This document shows positions 1 through 9,608 of a stretch of 48,767 nucleotides of DNA, piece by piece (position 1 is the stretch's first letter; every line of letters starts with the position of its first letter). Made by a program: the position numbers and the translations under genes. This DNA comes from Halovivax sp. (GTDB taxonomy: Archaea > Halobacteriota > Halobacteria > Halobacteriales > Natrialbaceae): positions 1-48,767 of the forward strand of contig SKPV01000239.1 in NCBI GenBank assembly GCA_007119345.1, written 5' to 3'. The notes beneath the pieces are model-generated. The model had not been told where the DNA came from. It worked only from the letters and a program-made list of their open reading frames with translations, and searched no databases.

Positions 1-17
1 CCCCGGTCAGACCGGGG
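1..17. other. Short perfect inverted repeat at the window edge
   Basis: Seven-base arms (CCCCGGT and ACCGGGG) flank a 3-nt loop. No T-run follows on the plus strand. It could be the end of a gene outside the window or a chance GC palindrome. Confidence 0.3.
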
Positions 18-561
18 AGGTTGGCGGTGAATGTAGTACACACTCACACATGGGTCCGTGTTCGGCGAGACGATCGGACCGACCGATCGAGCGTCACCGA
101 ACTGTCGAGGCTAACATCAGACCCCCTCTGTACGGCGGACCGCAGGGGTGGGGTCCTCATCTTCTTCGGATTAAATTGTAGACGCCGGCCACTACATAAG
201 GCCTGCGAACTGGACCGCCGAAGCTAGGTAGTATCATGCAGGATGTGTGTCCTCGGGGACCGAGACTTCGCGGCGGAGAGACGGACGTCAGGTCGGCATC
301 GACGGCGAGGGGGTCGGGCGAACGAGCGGTCCGACCGGCATCGTGGATCGAGCGACTCGACGTGGGGGAAACCGGCGTTACCCGATATCGAGCGTCAAGG
401 TCCGGGGTGAACTGATAATTAGCTCTTCGCGTGCGTGCGTTATCTCCCTCTGTTCGCCGAGGAGATCGCATCACGCAGTCGAGCGGTACCGACCGATAGC
501 GCCCATTCGACGAGAATCCCTCGCAGCGGTACGGTTCGCGGGAGAAGTCCGTTTCGGCGTG
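18..561. other. No gene recognised
   Basis: The reading frames here are short, Arg/Ser-rich and lack the acidic composition of the real genes nearby. The stretch lies downstream of the kinase gene that ends at 562. I see no RNA gene or repeat in it. Confidence 0.4.
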
Positions 562-3261
562 CTAGGACTCCTTCACCGCCGGGAGCGTAAGCGTGAACGT
601 CGCCCCTTCCCCCGGGGCCGACTCGACACGAATTTCGCCGCCGTGGCGCTCGACGATCCGCTCACAGAGCGCGAGCCCGATGCCGGTGCCGTCGTGTTCT
701 TCGCGCGTGTGGAGGCGCTGGAAGACCTCGAAGACGCGTTCCTGGTCCTCGACGTCGATGCCGATCCCCTCGTCGCGCACCGACACTTCCCACTCGTCGC
801 CCCGACGCTCGGCGGCGACGTGCACTCGCGGCGGCTCGTCGCCGCTGTACTGGATCGCGTTGTCGAGCAGGTTCTGGAACACCTGTCGGAGCTGACTCGC
901 GTCGCCTTCCACCGTGGGCAGCGCCTCCATGGAGATCACCGCGTCCTGGGCGTCGATCTGGATCTCGAGGTCGTCGCGGACGTCGGCCAGCACGGCCTCG
1001 AGGTCGACCGGTTCGAACGGGTCGCCGCGGCTCTCGACGCGGGAGTACCCGAGCAGCCCCTCGATCATCTCGCGCATCCGCTCGGCCCCGTCCACGGCGT
1101 ACGCGATGAACTCCTCGCCGTCCTCGTCGAGTTCGTCGGCGTACCGCCGCTCGAGCAACTGGAGGTAGCTCGAGACCATCCGAAGGGGCTCCTGAAGGTC
1201 GTGAGACGCGGCGTACGCGAACTGCTCGAGGCGGGCGTTCGACTCCCTGAGCTCGTCGACGTACTCGCGCCGGTCGAAGTGGGCTTTCAGGAGCGTCGCG
1301 ATCGTGTCGATCAGCTTTCGTTCCTCCTCGAGGAACGCGGCGTCGTCGTTCCGCGGCGGATCGTCGAGAAGAGCGACGTCGATCGCGATCTCGGTCCCGC
1401 TTTCCGTGCGGGTGCGGGCCGCGATCGAACGATCGACGGAGGCGTACCCGTCGTTCGCCACCGCCTCGTCGCCGACCGAGACTCGCGTCGCGGTCCGGGC
1501 CGGGTACCGGAAGAACTGCGGCAGGTTGGCGACGAACTCCTCGAGCAGTTGGTCGACCGGCCGGCCGCCGGTATCGAGGAGGTCCGTCGCGACGCGGATG
1601 GCGGCCAGTTCCTTCTCGCGTTCCCTGAGGTCGCGCTTGCGTCGCTGTGCCAGTTCCTTCAGCTCGGTGATCTCCGTCGCGGTGGCGACCACCCGTGTCG
1701 GCTCGCCGTCGTCGTCGGTGATCGGCGTGGCGTTCATCGACAGCCATCGTCGCTGCCCGTCGGACGGGTCGATCAGGATCTCCCGATCGAAGATCGGTTC
1801 CCCCCGCTCGAACGCCTGACCCGCTGGCCGTTCCTCGACCGGGAGGAACGTCCCGTCCGCGTCGTACATGTCCCGCTGGCCCGCCTCGTAGGAGCCGATC
1901 TCCTCGGGCGGCAGGTCGAGCAGGTCAGCCATGCGATCGTTCGCCCGTTCGGTCGACCCGTCCGCGTCCACGACCGCGATGCCGACGGGACTCGTCTCCA
2001 AGATCCGTTCAGTCAGATCGTGCTCGCGTCGCAGTTGCTCCTCGCGCTCTCGGCGATCGGTCAGGTCGCGGGTGACCTTCGCGTACCCTCGCAACTCGCC
2101 GTCCTCCCGGATCGTCGTGATCGTCATGTTCGCCCAGAACTGCGAGCCGTCCTTCCGGACGCGCCAGCCCTCCTCTTCGATCGTTCCGAGCGCTCTCGCC
2201 TTGGCCAGGTTTCGCTCGGGCATCCCGTCGGCTCGATCCTCGTCCGTGTAGAAGCGCGAGAGGTGCTCGCCGAGGATCTCGTCGGCGTCGTAGCCCTTGA
2301 TTCGCTCGGCGCCGTCGTTCCAGCTGACGACGGTCCCTTCGGGGTCGAGCATGAAGATCGCGTACTCCTCGACGGCGTCGACCAGCGTTTCGAATCGCCG
2401 CTCGCTCTCTTTGCGCGCGCGTTCTGCCGTCTTTCTGTCGGTGATGTCGTAGTAGAGTTCGATCCGACCGCCGGCGTACCGCCCGGACTCGATCGGCTTG
2501 CTCCGATGTTCGAGCCAGCGCTCTTCCCGACCTTCGCCGGGCGTGATTCGACACTCGAACCGTTCGACGTAGGTGTTGTCGTCGTAGGTGGCCGTGACCG
2601 TCTCCACGAACGTTTCGGCGTCGGCGAGCCGGTCCCGGATCGTCTCCTCGATGAGCGTTCGCTTGTCCCGCCCGACGACCGCGGACCGATCGATATCGAA
2701 GTACTCCTCGACGGTCTCGTCGATCCAGACCACGTCGAAGTCGTCGTCGAGGACGAACACCCCGACGTCGGCTTCGTCGATGACCGAAGAGATCGAGTCG
2801 TAGGTCTCCCAGATGGACGGCAGCTGCTCGCGGGCTCCCCGGCCGGTTCGATCGTCGATCGGCCGGATAACCCCTGCGGTGCCCTCGAACGTTCCGTCCT
2901 CGCGGAGCAGGGTAAACCGAAGTTCGCAGGGGAGGCGATCGCCGTCGGCCGTCTCGACCGAGAGCTCGAAGGTCGAACCGGGATCCGCGCCGGTTTCGAG
3001 CCGCGTCCGGATCTCCCGTTCGAGCCGGTCCGCGTCCGCCTCCGCGATGACGCTCGAGACGTGCGATCCGAGGAGGTCCTCCCGCGAGTACCCCGACGCG
3101 TCGAGGATGGCGTCGTTGACGGAGACGAACCGGCCCTCGGGATCGAGCCGATAGATACCGTCGTCGACGGCGTTCACGAGCCGCTGGACGCGATGAAGCG
3201 AGTCCGGTTCGCCCCCATCGCTTCGAAGCGGCGCGTCAAAAGATCCCCCTGGATCACTCAT
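562..3261 (-). CDS. Multi-PAS sensor histidine kinase
   Basis: An 899-residue kinase that should autophosphorylate on His and pass the phosphate to an unknown response regulator. From the N-terminus there are four PAS domains (about residues 20-135, 155-285, 290-415 and 420-540), then a GAF-like segment with the FRYPARTATRVSV stretch typical of haloarchaeal kinases. A HisKA helix with phospho-acceptor YAASHDLQEPLR follows, then a HATPase domain with N-box NLLDNAIQY, DEGIGID and GTGIGLAL. No transmembrane helix is visible, so a cytosolic sensor is likely. The reading frame is open upstream to 3438, but a TATA-like box at 3284-3293 sits about 27 bp before the ATG at 3261, so I take that start with a leaderless transcript. 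The signal sensed is unknown. No response regulator gene is adjacent. Confidence 0.93.
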   Translation of the reverse strand: MSDPGGSFDAPLRSDGGEPDSLHRVQRLVNAVDDGIYRLDPEGRFVSVNDAILDASGYSREDLLGSHVSSVIAEADADRLEREIRTRLETGADPGSTFELSVETADGDRLPCELRFTLLREDGTFEGTAGVIRPIDDRTGRGAREQLPSIWETYDSISSVIDEADVGVFVLDDDFDVVWIDETVEEYFDIDRSAVVGRDKRTLIEETIRDRLADAETFVETVTATYDDNTYVERFECRITPGEGREERWLEHRSKPIESGRYAGGRIELYYDITDRKTAERARKESERRFETLVDAVEEYAIFMLDPEGTVVSWNDGAERIKGYDADEILGEHLSRFYTDEDRADGMPERNLAKARALGTIEEEGWRVRKDGSQFWANMTITTIREDGELRGYAKVTRDLTDRREREEQLRREHDLTERILETSPVGIAVVDADGSTERANDRMADLLDLPPEEIGSYEAGQRDMYDADGTFLPVEERPAGQAFERGEPIFDREILIDPSDGQRRWLSMNATPITDDDGEPTRVVATATEITELKELAQRRKRDLREREKELAAIRVATDLLDTGGRPVDQLLEEFVANLPQFFRYPARTATRVSVGDEAVANDGYASVDRSIAARTRTESGTEIAIDVALLDDPPRNDDAAFLEEERKLIDTIATLLKAHFDRREYVDELRESNARLEQFAYAASHDLQEPLRMVSSYLQLLERRYADELDEDGEEFIAYAVDGAERMREMIEGLLGYSRVESRGDPFEPVDLEAVLADVRDDLEIQIDAQDAVISMEALPTVEGDASQLRQVFQNLLDNAIQYSGDEPPRVHVAAERRGDEWEVSVRDEGIGIDVEDQERVFEVFQRLHTREEHDGTGIGLALCERIVERHGGEIRVESAPGEGATFTLTLPAVKES

Positions 3262-3283
3262 CAGCGGAAAATCGAGACGGATC

Positions 3284-3293
3284 GGGTTAAACG
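3284..3293 (-). promoter_or_regulatory. TATA-like box of the histidine kinase gene
   Basis: On the minus strand it reads CGTTTAACCC, centred about 27 bp upstream of the ATG at 3261. This is the usual spacing for a leaderless haloarchaeal transcript and it settles the start choice. Confidence 0.5.
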
Positions 3294-3480
3294 AATTGGT
3301 GGATGCGAGCGAGCTCACGACCCGTCGAGCCGCTAGACCGGACCCCGTCACCGACGTCCGGGAAGTGCCCGAGGAGGTCGGTCCGCCTGCTCGGGACGTT
3401 CGTGCGCGAAAGCGAGACGACGACGGATGCAACCGCACAGTGAACGGACCGTCGCTCGGAACAGCGTGGCGAACATGCCG

Positions 3481-3921
3481 TCAGTCGCTCGAATCGGGGA
3501 CCGTGGACGAAAACGTCGACCCCTCTCCGGGCCCGGAGTCGACCCGAATCTCGCCGCCGTGACGCGCGACGATCCGCTCACAGACCGCGAGACCGATCCC
3601 CGTTCCGTCGTAAGTCTCCCGACCGTGCAACCGGTCGAAAATGTCGAAAAGGCCCTCCCGATCGTCGGGATCGATGGCGATCCCCCCGTCGCTGACCGAG
3701 ATCACTCGGGCGCCGCCGTCGGGTTCGGCCGCAACGTCGATTCGTGACGGTTCGTCACCCGAGCAGTTGATGGCGTTGCTCAGCAGGTTCTGGACGAACT
3801 GTCGGAACTGGCCAGCGTCGCCCTCGACGCGCGGGAGCGACTCCACCGTGAGTTTCACCTCGTCCGCGAGTTTCGCGTCGCCCGTGAGTTTCGCGTCGGT
3901 CTCCGCCAGCTGGACCAGCAC
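3481..3921 (-). pseudogene. Remnant of a second histidine kinase (ATPase domain only)
   Basis: About 146 residues align with the C-terminus of the kinase just downstream on the same strand: VEGDAGQFRQFVQNLLSNAI (N-box), then GTGIGLAVCERIVARHGGEI. There is no HisKA phospho-acceptor, no PAS domain and no plausible upstream extension; an in-frame TAG lies just before the first possible start. The G1 motif is changed to DGGIAID, so ATP binding is probably impaired. Near residues 10-25 a short unit is repeated (DAKLTGDAKLADEVKL), which suggests replication slippage. A decayed tandem duplicate is the simplest reading. A stand-alone ATPase-like protein is possible but less likely. Confidence 0.7.
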
Positions 3922-4173
3922 ACCGATACGAGGCTAGAAGTGTCGAATGGCCCCCACATTCCGCCCGGAACCGTGCCGACGAGAGGGAGGTCGAACACGG
4001 ACTCCCGAATCGTCCGCCGGCTTCACTTTCACCGTGCTACGCGAGCCCTTTTCCGCGGTCGGACCGTTCGGCCCGTATGCGCTCAGAGCGAACCATCGGT
4101 TCCAACGTTCGCACGGAGACGGGGATGAGCGCGCCCTCACAACCGGTTCCCGCACGCGAAGCGGAGGGAAGCC

Positions 4174-4410
4174 GTGGCGGGTAGCTCGTCGAACGATGCG
4201 AGTGATGCGTCGAATTCGCGTCGCTCCCGACTCGAGCGCCGTCGAACCTGCGACCGCGTCACCGTCCGGACGACCGACGAACAGCTGGCGGCGCTCGAAT
4301 CGCTCGTCGAAGCCGGCGTCTACCCGAACCGGAGCGAGGCCGTCCGGGCGGGCATCGAAGCCGTGATCGAAGCGCACCCCCGGGACGACGTCGACTGCGA
4401 AACCGACTGA
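4174..4410 (+). CDS. Ribbon-helix-helix (CopG/MetJ-like) DNA-binding protein
   Basis: A 78-residue protein whose C-terminal half carries the ribbon-helix-helix pattern: strand DRVTVRTTDEQLAALE, then helices ESLVEAGVYPNRSEAVRAGI. The motif PNRSEAVRAGI is characteristic of haloarchaeal CopG-type regulators, which bind DNA as dimers through the paired N-terminal strands. About 27 basic, disordered residues precede it. The start is a GTG, as there is no in-frame ATG. It faces the flavoprotein gene ending at 4435 tail to tail. No toxin partner is adjacent, so it is probably a stand-alone transcription factor. Targets are unknown. Confidence 0.72.
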   Translation: MAGSSSNDASDASNSRRSRLERRRTCDRVTVRTTDEQLAALESLVEAGVYPNRSEAVRAGIEAVIEAHPRDDVDCETD

Positions 4411-4434
4411 GCACCGCTCCGTCGGGGGACGGGC

Positions 4435-5883
4435 TCACCGCAGCTTCCCCGCCACCACCTTCGCGGCCACGAGCACCGGATCCCAGGTCGTGTTGAACGG
4501 CGGCGCGTACGCCAGATCGTAGTTCTCCAGGTCGAAGACGCTGGCACCCTCCTCGATGGCCCCGACGATCGCGTGGCTGCGGTGGACGGCGCCCTCCCCG
4601 TACTCACTGACGAGGCTCGCTCCGAGGACGCGCCCCGTCTCTCGGTCGGCGACGAGGGTGACCGTGACGGTCCCGCCTTCGGGGTAGTAGCCCGCCCTGG
4701 ATTTCGCCTCGATCGTCTCGACGACGGGATCGAACCCGGCCTCGCGCGCCTCCTCGTGATCCAGAATCCCCGTGCGAGCGGCCTCGACGTCGAACGCCTT
4801 TACGGCCGCCGTCCCGGCGACGTCCCCGCCCTCCGTCGGACGTCCGGTTACGGTCTGACCCACCGCGCGACCGTGACGGTTGGCGGTCAGCGCGAGAGGA
4901 ACGTAGGTCGACTCGCCGGTGATCGCGTGCGTGGCCTCGGCGCAGTCGCCGGCCGCGTAAACGTCGGTCACGTTGGTCTGCCGGTACGTGTCGGTCGCGA
5001 TCGCACCCGCGGCGCCGAGTTCGATGCCGGCGTCCTCGGCGAGCGCGGTCCGGGGACGGACGCCGGTTCCCAGGAGGACCATGTCGACCGAGACGCGCTC
5101 GTCGGCCGTCACGACCGCCTCGACGCGATCGGCGCCCGCGAGTTCCCGCACTTCGGCGCCGAGATGGAGCCCGACGTCCCGGTCGCGGAGGTGTGCGGCG
5201 ACTTCGTCGCTCGTCTCGGGGCTGAATCCCGTCAGCACCCGGTCGCCGCGCTGGAACAGGTTCACCTCGAAGTCGTTGGCGGCGAGCGCCTCGGCCATCT
5301 CGATGCCGACGTAGCCCCCGCCGACGACCGCGACCGGCCCCGCACAGTCCTCGAGGTACCGGCACGCCGGTCCGCGGTCGGATTGCTGCATCGACTCCCC
5401 GGAGCGCGCCCGCGCGACGTACTCCCGGAGCTCCTTGCCGTCGCTCATCGAGCCCAGGGTGTAGACGCCCTCGCGGTCGGTCCCCTCGATCTCCGGGACC
5501 ACCGCCTCCGCACCCGTGGCGATCAGGAGGTGATCGTAGGGCTGGACGACGGGAGCGCCATCTCCGTCGGGGGCGGTCGCGTCGCCGTCGTCCGTCCGCT
5601 CCGCGGTGACCGTCCGCTCGTCGGGATCGATCGAAACCACGTCGTGACCCGTCCGCAGGTCGATGTCCCGCTCCTCGCGGAACTCCTCGGGCGTCACCGA
5701 CACGAGGTGCTCCAGGGACTGGATCTCGCCCTTGACGTAGTAGGGAAGCCCGCAGGCGCCGTACGAGACCCACCGCCCGCGTTCGAAGACGACGACCTCG
5801 AGGTCCGGGTCGTCCCGTTTCGCCTTGCTTGCGGCGGACATTCCCGCCGCGTCGCCGCCGACGACGACGAAGGTATCGGTCAT
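4435..5883 (-). CDS. CoA-disulfide reductase / NADH oxidase-type flavoprotein
   Basis: A 482-residue pyridine nucleotide-disulfide oxidoreductase that binds FAD at GGDAAGMSAA (residues 9-18). It has the single redox cysteine of the CoA-disulfide reductase and NADH oxidase group: Cys44 in SYGACGLPYYV. A second Rossmann motif (VVGGGYVGIEMAEAL) binds NAD(P)H, and AAGDCAEATH is the second FAD-contact motif. The C-terminal dimerisation domain ends with the AYAPPFNTTWDP motif seen in CoA-disulfide reductases. Expected role: NAD(P)H-dependent reduction of CoA disulfide or related low-molecular-weight thiols, or of oxygen. ATG 5883 is chosen because the FAD motif begins immediately after it; the frame runs open upstream to 6144 without conserved content. 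Confidence 0.88.
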   Translation of the reverse strand: MTDTFVVVGGDAAGMSAASKAKRDDPDLEVVVFERGRWVSYGACGLPYYVKGEIQSLEHLVSVTPEEFREERDIDLRTGHDVVSIDPDERTVTAERTDDGDATAPDGDGAPVVQPYDHLLIATGAEAVVPEIEGTDREGVYTLGSMSDGKELREYVARARSGESMQQSDRGPACRYLEDCAGPVAVVGGGYVGIEMAEALAANDFEVNLFQRGDRVLTGFSPETSDEVAAHLRDRDVGLHLGAEVRELAGADRVEAVVTADERVSVDMVLLGTGVRPRTALAEDAGIELGAAGAIATDTYRQTNVTDVYAAGDCAEATHAITGESTYVPLALTANRHGRAVGQTVTGRPTEGGDVAGTAAVKAFDVEAARTGILDHEEAREAGFDPVVETIEAKSRAGYYPEGGTVTVTLVADRETGRVLGASLVSEYGEGAVHRSHAIVGAIEEGASVFDLENYDLAYAPPFNTTWDPVLVAAKVVAGKLR

Positions 5884-6079
5884 CGTCGAACGTTCACCGT
5901 CCAGCCGGGTAATTGTACGCCGTCCGAGGACGCCGGGAGACGACCCACGGACCGCCGATACTCGACGGGGTGTGGCGAGGGAGTGGTCGATCGCGACGGA
6001 GCGGTTTCCGGGAAACGGGGCATCGTCCCCCGTCGATGCGATCGCCGTCCGGGTAACGCGGTCGCGGTCGTGCACCGCG

Positions 6080-6497
6080 ACGCACGACCGGGGCGCCGAT
6101 TCGAAGAGTCGGACCCGTGTCGAGACGCGAACGCCGTAGCGCACCGTCGATCCCGCATGGAATTCGTCTCTCCCGATGCTTCGGCTTCGTGCACGATACC
6201 GTGCTTGTTGACGATCTGGCCGACGAACCTCCGGACGTCCTCGTTCCGCTGGCCGTTAGCGCAACTCGCCTCCTCGACGACATCGAGTCCGGTCGAATCC
6301 TCGACGCACGGATCCTCGCGCAGTTCCGCCGTCGCCGACTCTGGGTCGTCGGCGCTCACCCGGAGAAACGGCATCACCCACTCGCGACTGTGCGTCGCCA
6401 ACCGCTCGACCTCGATCGTCACGGCCGGACCGGTCTCGAACGCCCGGTCGATGGCGAAGGCCTCCGCCGGGATCGTGAACTCGGCGATGACGCTCAC
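6080..6497 (-). pseudogene. Decayed Bat/bacterioopsin-activator-type regulator (N-terminal domain only)
   Basis: From a GTG at 6497 the product begins SVIAEFTIPAEAFAIDRAF and continues with WVMPFLRVSADDPESATAEL and VRRFVGQIVNKHGIVHEAEA, the N-terminal sensor domain common to haloarchaeal HTH-10 proteins. After about residue 115 the similarity stops and the frame becomes Arg/Ser-rich. The C-terminal HTH-10 domain (usual form LTDRQREVLETAY) is absent from all frames down to 5884. A weak continuation (RLFESAPRSCVAVHDR) may exist in another frame, pointing to a frameshift. I read it as a regulator that has lost DNA binding. The open frame runs on to 5880 and overlaps the flavoprotein start by ATGA, probably by chance. 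Confidence 0.6.
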
Positions 6498-6682
6498 GAC
6501 ACGGCTACCGGGCGAAGACGGATAATTCACCGATCGGCGTGACGGTCCGACGGAAGCGCGGACGGACGAGACGTCCCCTCCGAACCGGTGACCGACGTGG
6601 CGGGTCGGCCCGGGGTCGGTCCGTCGAGACGAGTCGGCGGCCGCGTCCGGCCGTCAGCGTCCGATCGACGAGTATCGCCCGA

Positions 6683-8011
6683 TCAGTCACGACGCAGGAA
6701 TCGCTCGGCGGTCGCCGCGAGTACGTCCACCGCCGTCGTCACGTCTGACCACCGGATGGTTTCGTCGGGGAAGTGGGCTTGATCCACCGATCCCGGGCCG
6801 AACAGGACGGTCGGAATCCCGGCATCGACGTAGTGGCGCGAGTCGGCGCCGTACGTCTCGCCGAGCGGCGTCGTCCCCGCCAGCCCGCAGTCGCGCATTC
6901 CCGCTTGCAACGCCCGAACGACGGGTTCGTCGGGCGAAATCTCCGCCGGCTCGAACTGGATCGAGAACCGTTCGAACGTCGGGGGATGGTCGGCGAGCCA
7001 GTCGTCCCCGGCGACGACCTCGTCCAGACGCGCCCGGTAGGCCGCCTCCGCGTCGGCCACCGTCTCGTCCGGACCGACACCGATCCGGTACTCGGCCTCG
7101 AGAGCGGCGGGGACCGTCGAGGCCCACGACCCCGCGTCGACCGTTCCGATCGACGTCGGGGTCGGATCGTCGAACCGGTCGTACAGCGGATGGTCGATCG
7201 CCTCGCTCCGCTCGGCCGCGAGCTCGTCGAACGCGTCCCGAATCCGATCGAAGTGTGGTAAGACGGATTCGCCGCGCCACGCGCGCGCTGCGTGGGCGGA
7301 TCGGCCGGCCACGGTCAGCCGCGCCATCAGGCTCCCGCCGGTCGCGACCACCGGCCGGAGCTCGGTGGGCTCCATCACGATCGCCGCGTCCCGGTCGAAC
7401 GGGTACGGGGAGTCGAGCGCGGCCGCCGCGGCCCCCACGCCGCCTTCCTCCTCGCCCGCGACGCTCTCGACGACGAGCCGACCGTTCAATGCCGCGCCCT
7501 CGTCCGCGGGATCGCGGTCCGCGTCGGAGGGCCCAGTCTCGCGAACTTCGCGACGTTCGCGGTCTCCGTGGGAATCACGAAGCGCTCGCGCCGCGAAAAT
7601 GCCAGCGGCCAGTCCGCACTTCATGTCAGCAGCGCCGCGCGCTGTGAGCTCGTCACCGTCCCAGGTCGGTTCGAAGGGGTCGCTCGTCCAGCGCCCCCGG
7701 TCTGCCGGCACCACGTCGACGTGTCCGTTGAACGCGAGCGTCGGTCCCGCGTCCGGGTCCCCAAATTCCAGCACGCCGGCGACGCTGGGCCGATCCTCGA
7801 TACTCGCCGGGGCCGGATCGTCCGGAAAGGACGGATGCGCTCCCAGCGCTTCCCCGTCAGCCGTCCAGGTGTACGTCTCGAACCCGAATTCCTGCAGGCG
7901 GTCCTCGACCCACTCCTGGGCCGGTCGCTCGTTCCCGTCCGTCGTATCGAAACGCAGCAGTTCCTCGGCGAACTCCCGCAACGAGGCGTCGTCCGTGGAA
8001 TCCCTTGCCAT
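6683..8011 (-). CDS. M20 family metallopeptidase (ArgE/DapE-like amidohydrolase)
   Basis: A 442-residue zinc hydrolase of the acetylornithine deacetylase / succinyl-diaminopimelate desuccinylase superfamily. Metal ligands and catalytic residues are visible: His97 and Asp99 in FNGHVDVVP, Asp129 in RGAADMKCG, Glu187/Glu188 in AGEEEGGVGA, and the C-terminal His413 in QAHFPDE. The dimerisation (lid) domain lies roughly at residues 205-320. Residues 145-175 form an acidic and charged insertion typical of halophilic surface loops. The substrate (N-acyl amino acid or dipeptide) cannot be told from sequence. The gene stands alone, with no arginine or lysine biosynthesis genes around, so a role in peptide or acyl-amino-acid salvage is as likely as biosynthesis. 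Confidence 0.88.
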   Translation of the reverse strand: MARDSTDDASLREFAEELLRFDTTDGNERPAQEWVEDRLQEFGFETYTWTADGEALGAHPSFPDDPAPASIEDRPSVAGVLEFGDPDAGPTLAFNGHVDVVPADRGRWTSDPFEPTWDGDELTARGAADMKCGLAAGIFAARALRDSHGDRERREVRETGPSDADRDPADEGAALNGRLVVESVAGEEEGGVGAAAAALDSPYPFDRDAAIVMEPTELRPVVATGGSLMARLTVAGRSAHAARAWRGESVLPHFDRIRDAFDELAAERSEAIDHPLYDRFDDPTPTSIGTVDAGSWASTVPAALEAEYRIGVGPDETVADAEAAYRARLDEVVAGDDWLADHPPTFERFSIQFEPAEISPDEPVVRALQAGMRDCGLAGTTPLGETYGADSRHYVDAGIPTVLFGPGSVDQAHFPDETIRWSDVTTAVDVLAATAERFLRRD

Positions 8012-8687
8012 TCGCGAATCGCTCCGTTGGATCTTCGGTCGTTCGAACGATAACGGTTCGGGCGAGTGGACTCTGCGGGGGCTATCCCAGGGCCGAGACG
8101 CTTCAGCCGAGTCACGCCAGGGCGACCTGCGACCCTCAGTACTCGCTCCGACGATCCGCGCCCCCTCCGACGCTCAGTACTCGCTTCGGAGCCGTCGCCG
8201 GCGAAAGGCTTTCACCCGCAAGACCTCGGTGCACCGAGAACACGATCCGAACGATTCGTCCGCACCACCGATCGAACGGATCGTGCGTGAGTAGCCATCG
8301 GCCGGGTCACGCCGAGGTGTCCTCACCGACCCCGACGGCGACCGAATGCGTCCAACCGCTTCCGGCATCGATCTGCCGAGGACGTGCTCGTGGACGAGCG
8401 CGATCGTCCCCCCGAAGCGAGGCTCCCCCAACCGGCCGCAAGTCGGGACCACCTCTCGGCGAAATGCAAAATCCAATTTGTCACGTCCGTTCGCTGAACC
8501 CGGTTTTATCGGTCCTCCGACAGCACTCCAACGAACCCCGGCGAGTGTCGACGACGGCTGCGATTGAACGTCGATTACCGGCAAGGGACGGGGAACGCGA
8601 CGATCGAATCGCGAATCGTAGCCGTCCTTTTCCTCGGACAACGGTATGTCGGGTTTATTCGCCGCGTTTGCCACTGTCGATTGTCCT
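8012..8687. other. Gene-free stretch between divergent genes
   Basis: No frame here has halophilic composition. A 13-nt direct repeat, CTCAGTACTCGCT, occurs at 8135-8147 and 8173-8185 (38 nt apart). TATA-like sequences near 8501-8510 and 8651-8660 could serve the cupredoxin gene; the second is about 33 bp from its ATG. Confidence 0.4.
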
Positions 8688-9515
8688 ATGGCACACAGAC
8701 AGCCGAGCGACGAAAGCGATTCGGAGCGCGGCGGTGGTCCGCGGCTCGCACGAGCGCGACGGAGCGTCCTGGCGACGATCGCCGCGACCGGCTTCGCCGG
8801 CTCGTTAGCCGGCCTCGCGTCGGCCGACGAGGAGGAGGAGGAAGCGGAACCGGACTTCGTCCTGACGGCCCGCACGGAAGGCTGGAGCGGCGTCGAACCG
8901 GACGATATCGCGGAAGAGGAAAATCCGACGCTCGCGCTCGAAGCCGGCGAGAGCTACGTCCTCGAGTGGGAGAACTGTGAGGACGTCGAGCACGCCTTCG
9001 CCCTCCTCGACGAGGAGGACGAGGAGATAGAACGCGGCGAGACGCTCGAAGCGGAGGGAGAAACCGAGACGTTCGAGTTCGAGGCCACCGAGGAGATGGT
9101 CGCCTACCACTGTCCGTTCCACCCCGAGGAGATGCGCGGCGAGGTCGAACACGCCGACGGCGACGAGTTCGCCTTCGCTGACCTCGACCAACACACGCTC
9201 ACGCTCCACTTCGAGAACGAGGACGGCGAGGCGGTCTCGCACTTCATCGAAGGATCGGTCGTCCCCGACGAGGGGACCATCCCGGCGTACCACTTCGATT
9301 CGGAGGTGATCGAGGACGGAACGCTCGAAGAAGCGCTCTACGAGGCCGAGTACGAGATCACCGTCACCAGCCTCGAAGAGGAGTTCGACGAGGTCAGTGA
9401 CGAGATCACCCTCGAGGGGGACGAAGAGCTCACGCTCACGCTGGAGGGCGCGAGGCCCGACGACGAGATCGACGAGGAGGAACTCGAAGACGAAGACGAA
9501 GAGGAGGAAGAATAA
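8688..9515 (+). CDS. Exported cupredoxin-domain protein with acidic C-terminus
   Basis: A 275-residue protein. Residues 20-45 (ARARRSVLATIAATGFAGSL) form a twin-arginine-like signal peptide, so export by Tat is likely. Residues 55-155 form a cupredoxin domain with the type-1 copper ligands His102 (DVEHAF), Cys142, His145 and Met149 (YHCPFHPEEM). Such domains carry electrons outside the membrane. Residues 160-255 look like a second beta-sandwich without ligands. The last 25 residues are almost all Asp and Glu, as is a run after the signal peptide. I use the ATG at 8688; an in-frame ATG at 8646 would add 14 residues ahead of the signal. No oxidase gene is adjacent, so its redox partner is unknown. 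Confidence 0.82.
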   Translation: MAHRQPSDESDSERGGGPRLARARRSVLATIAATGFAGSLAGLASADEEEEEAEPDFVLTARTEGWSGVEPDDIAEEENPTLALEAGESYVLEWENCEDVEHAFALLDEEDEEIERGETLEAEGETETFEFEATEEMVAYHCPFHPEEMRGEVEHADGDEFAFADLDQHTLTLHFENEDGEAVSHFIEGSVVPDEGTIPAYHFDSEVIEDGTLEEALYEAEYEITVTSLEEEFDEVSDEITLEGDEELTLTLEGARPDDEIDEEELEDEDEEEEE

Positions 9516-9608
9516 GCGCACCCCTCCGAGCGAATTGCCCGGGGATCTGGCGCCGATAGATCGTCGGACCAGCAGACGGCGGAGCGTCGGGACGGGGCGA
9601 CCGACGAG

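Noticed and set aside
1..17. Rho-independent-type terminator
   Set aside because: The stem is good but no T-run follows on the plus strand and the gene it would serve is outside the window.
247..3336. A 1029-codon open frame on the plus strand across the histidine kinase gene
   Set aside because: It is the antisense of the kinase. GC-rich haloarchaeal genes often leave an open antisense frame, and its product matches no domain while the minus-strand protein is clear.
8174..8875. A 233-codon minus-strand frame upstream of and into the cupredoxin gene
   Set aside because: Its composition is basic and Ser/Arg-rich, it overlaps the clear cupredoxin frame, and it has no recognisable domain.
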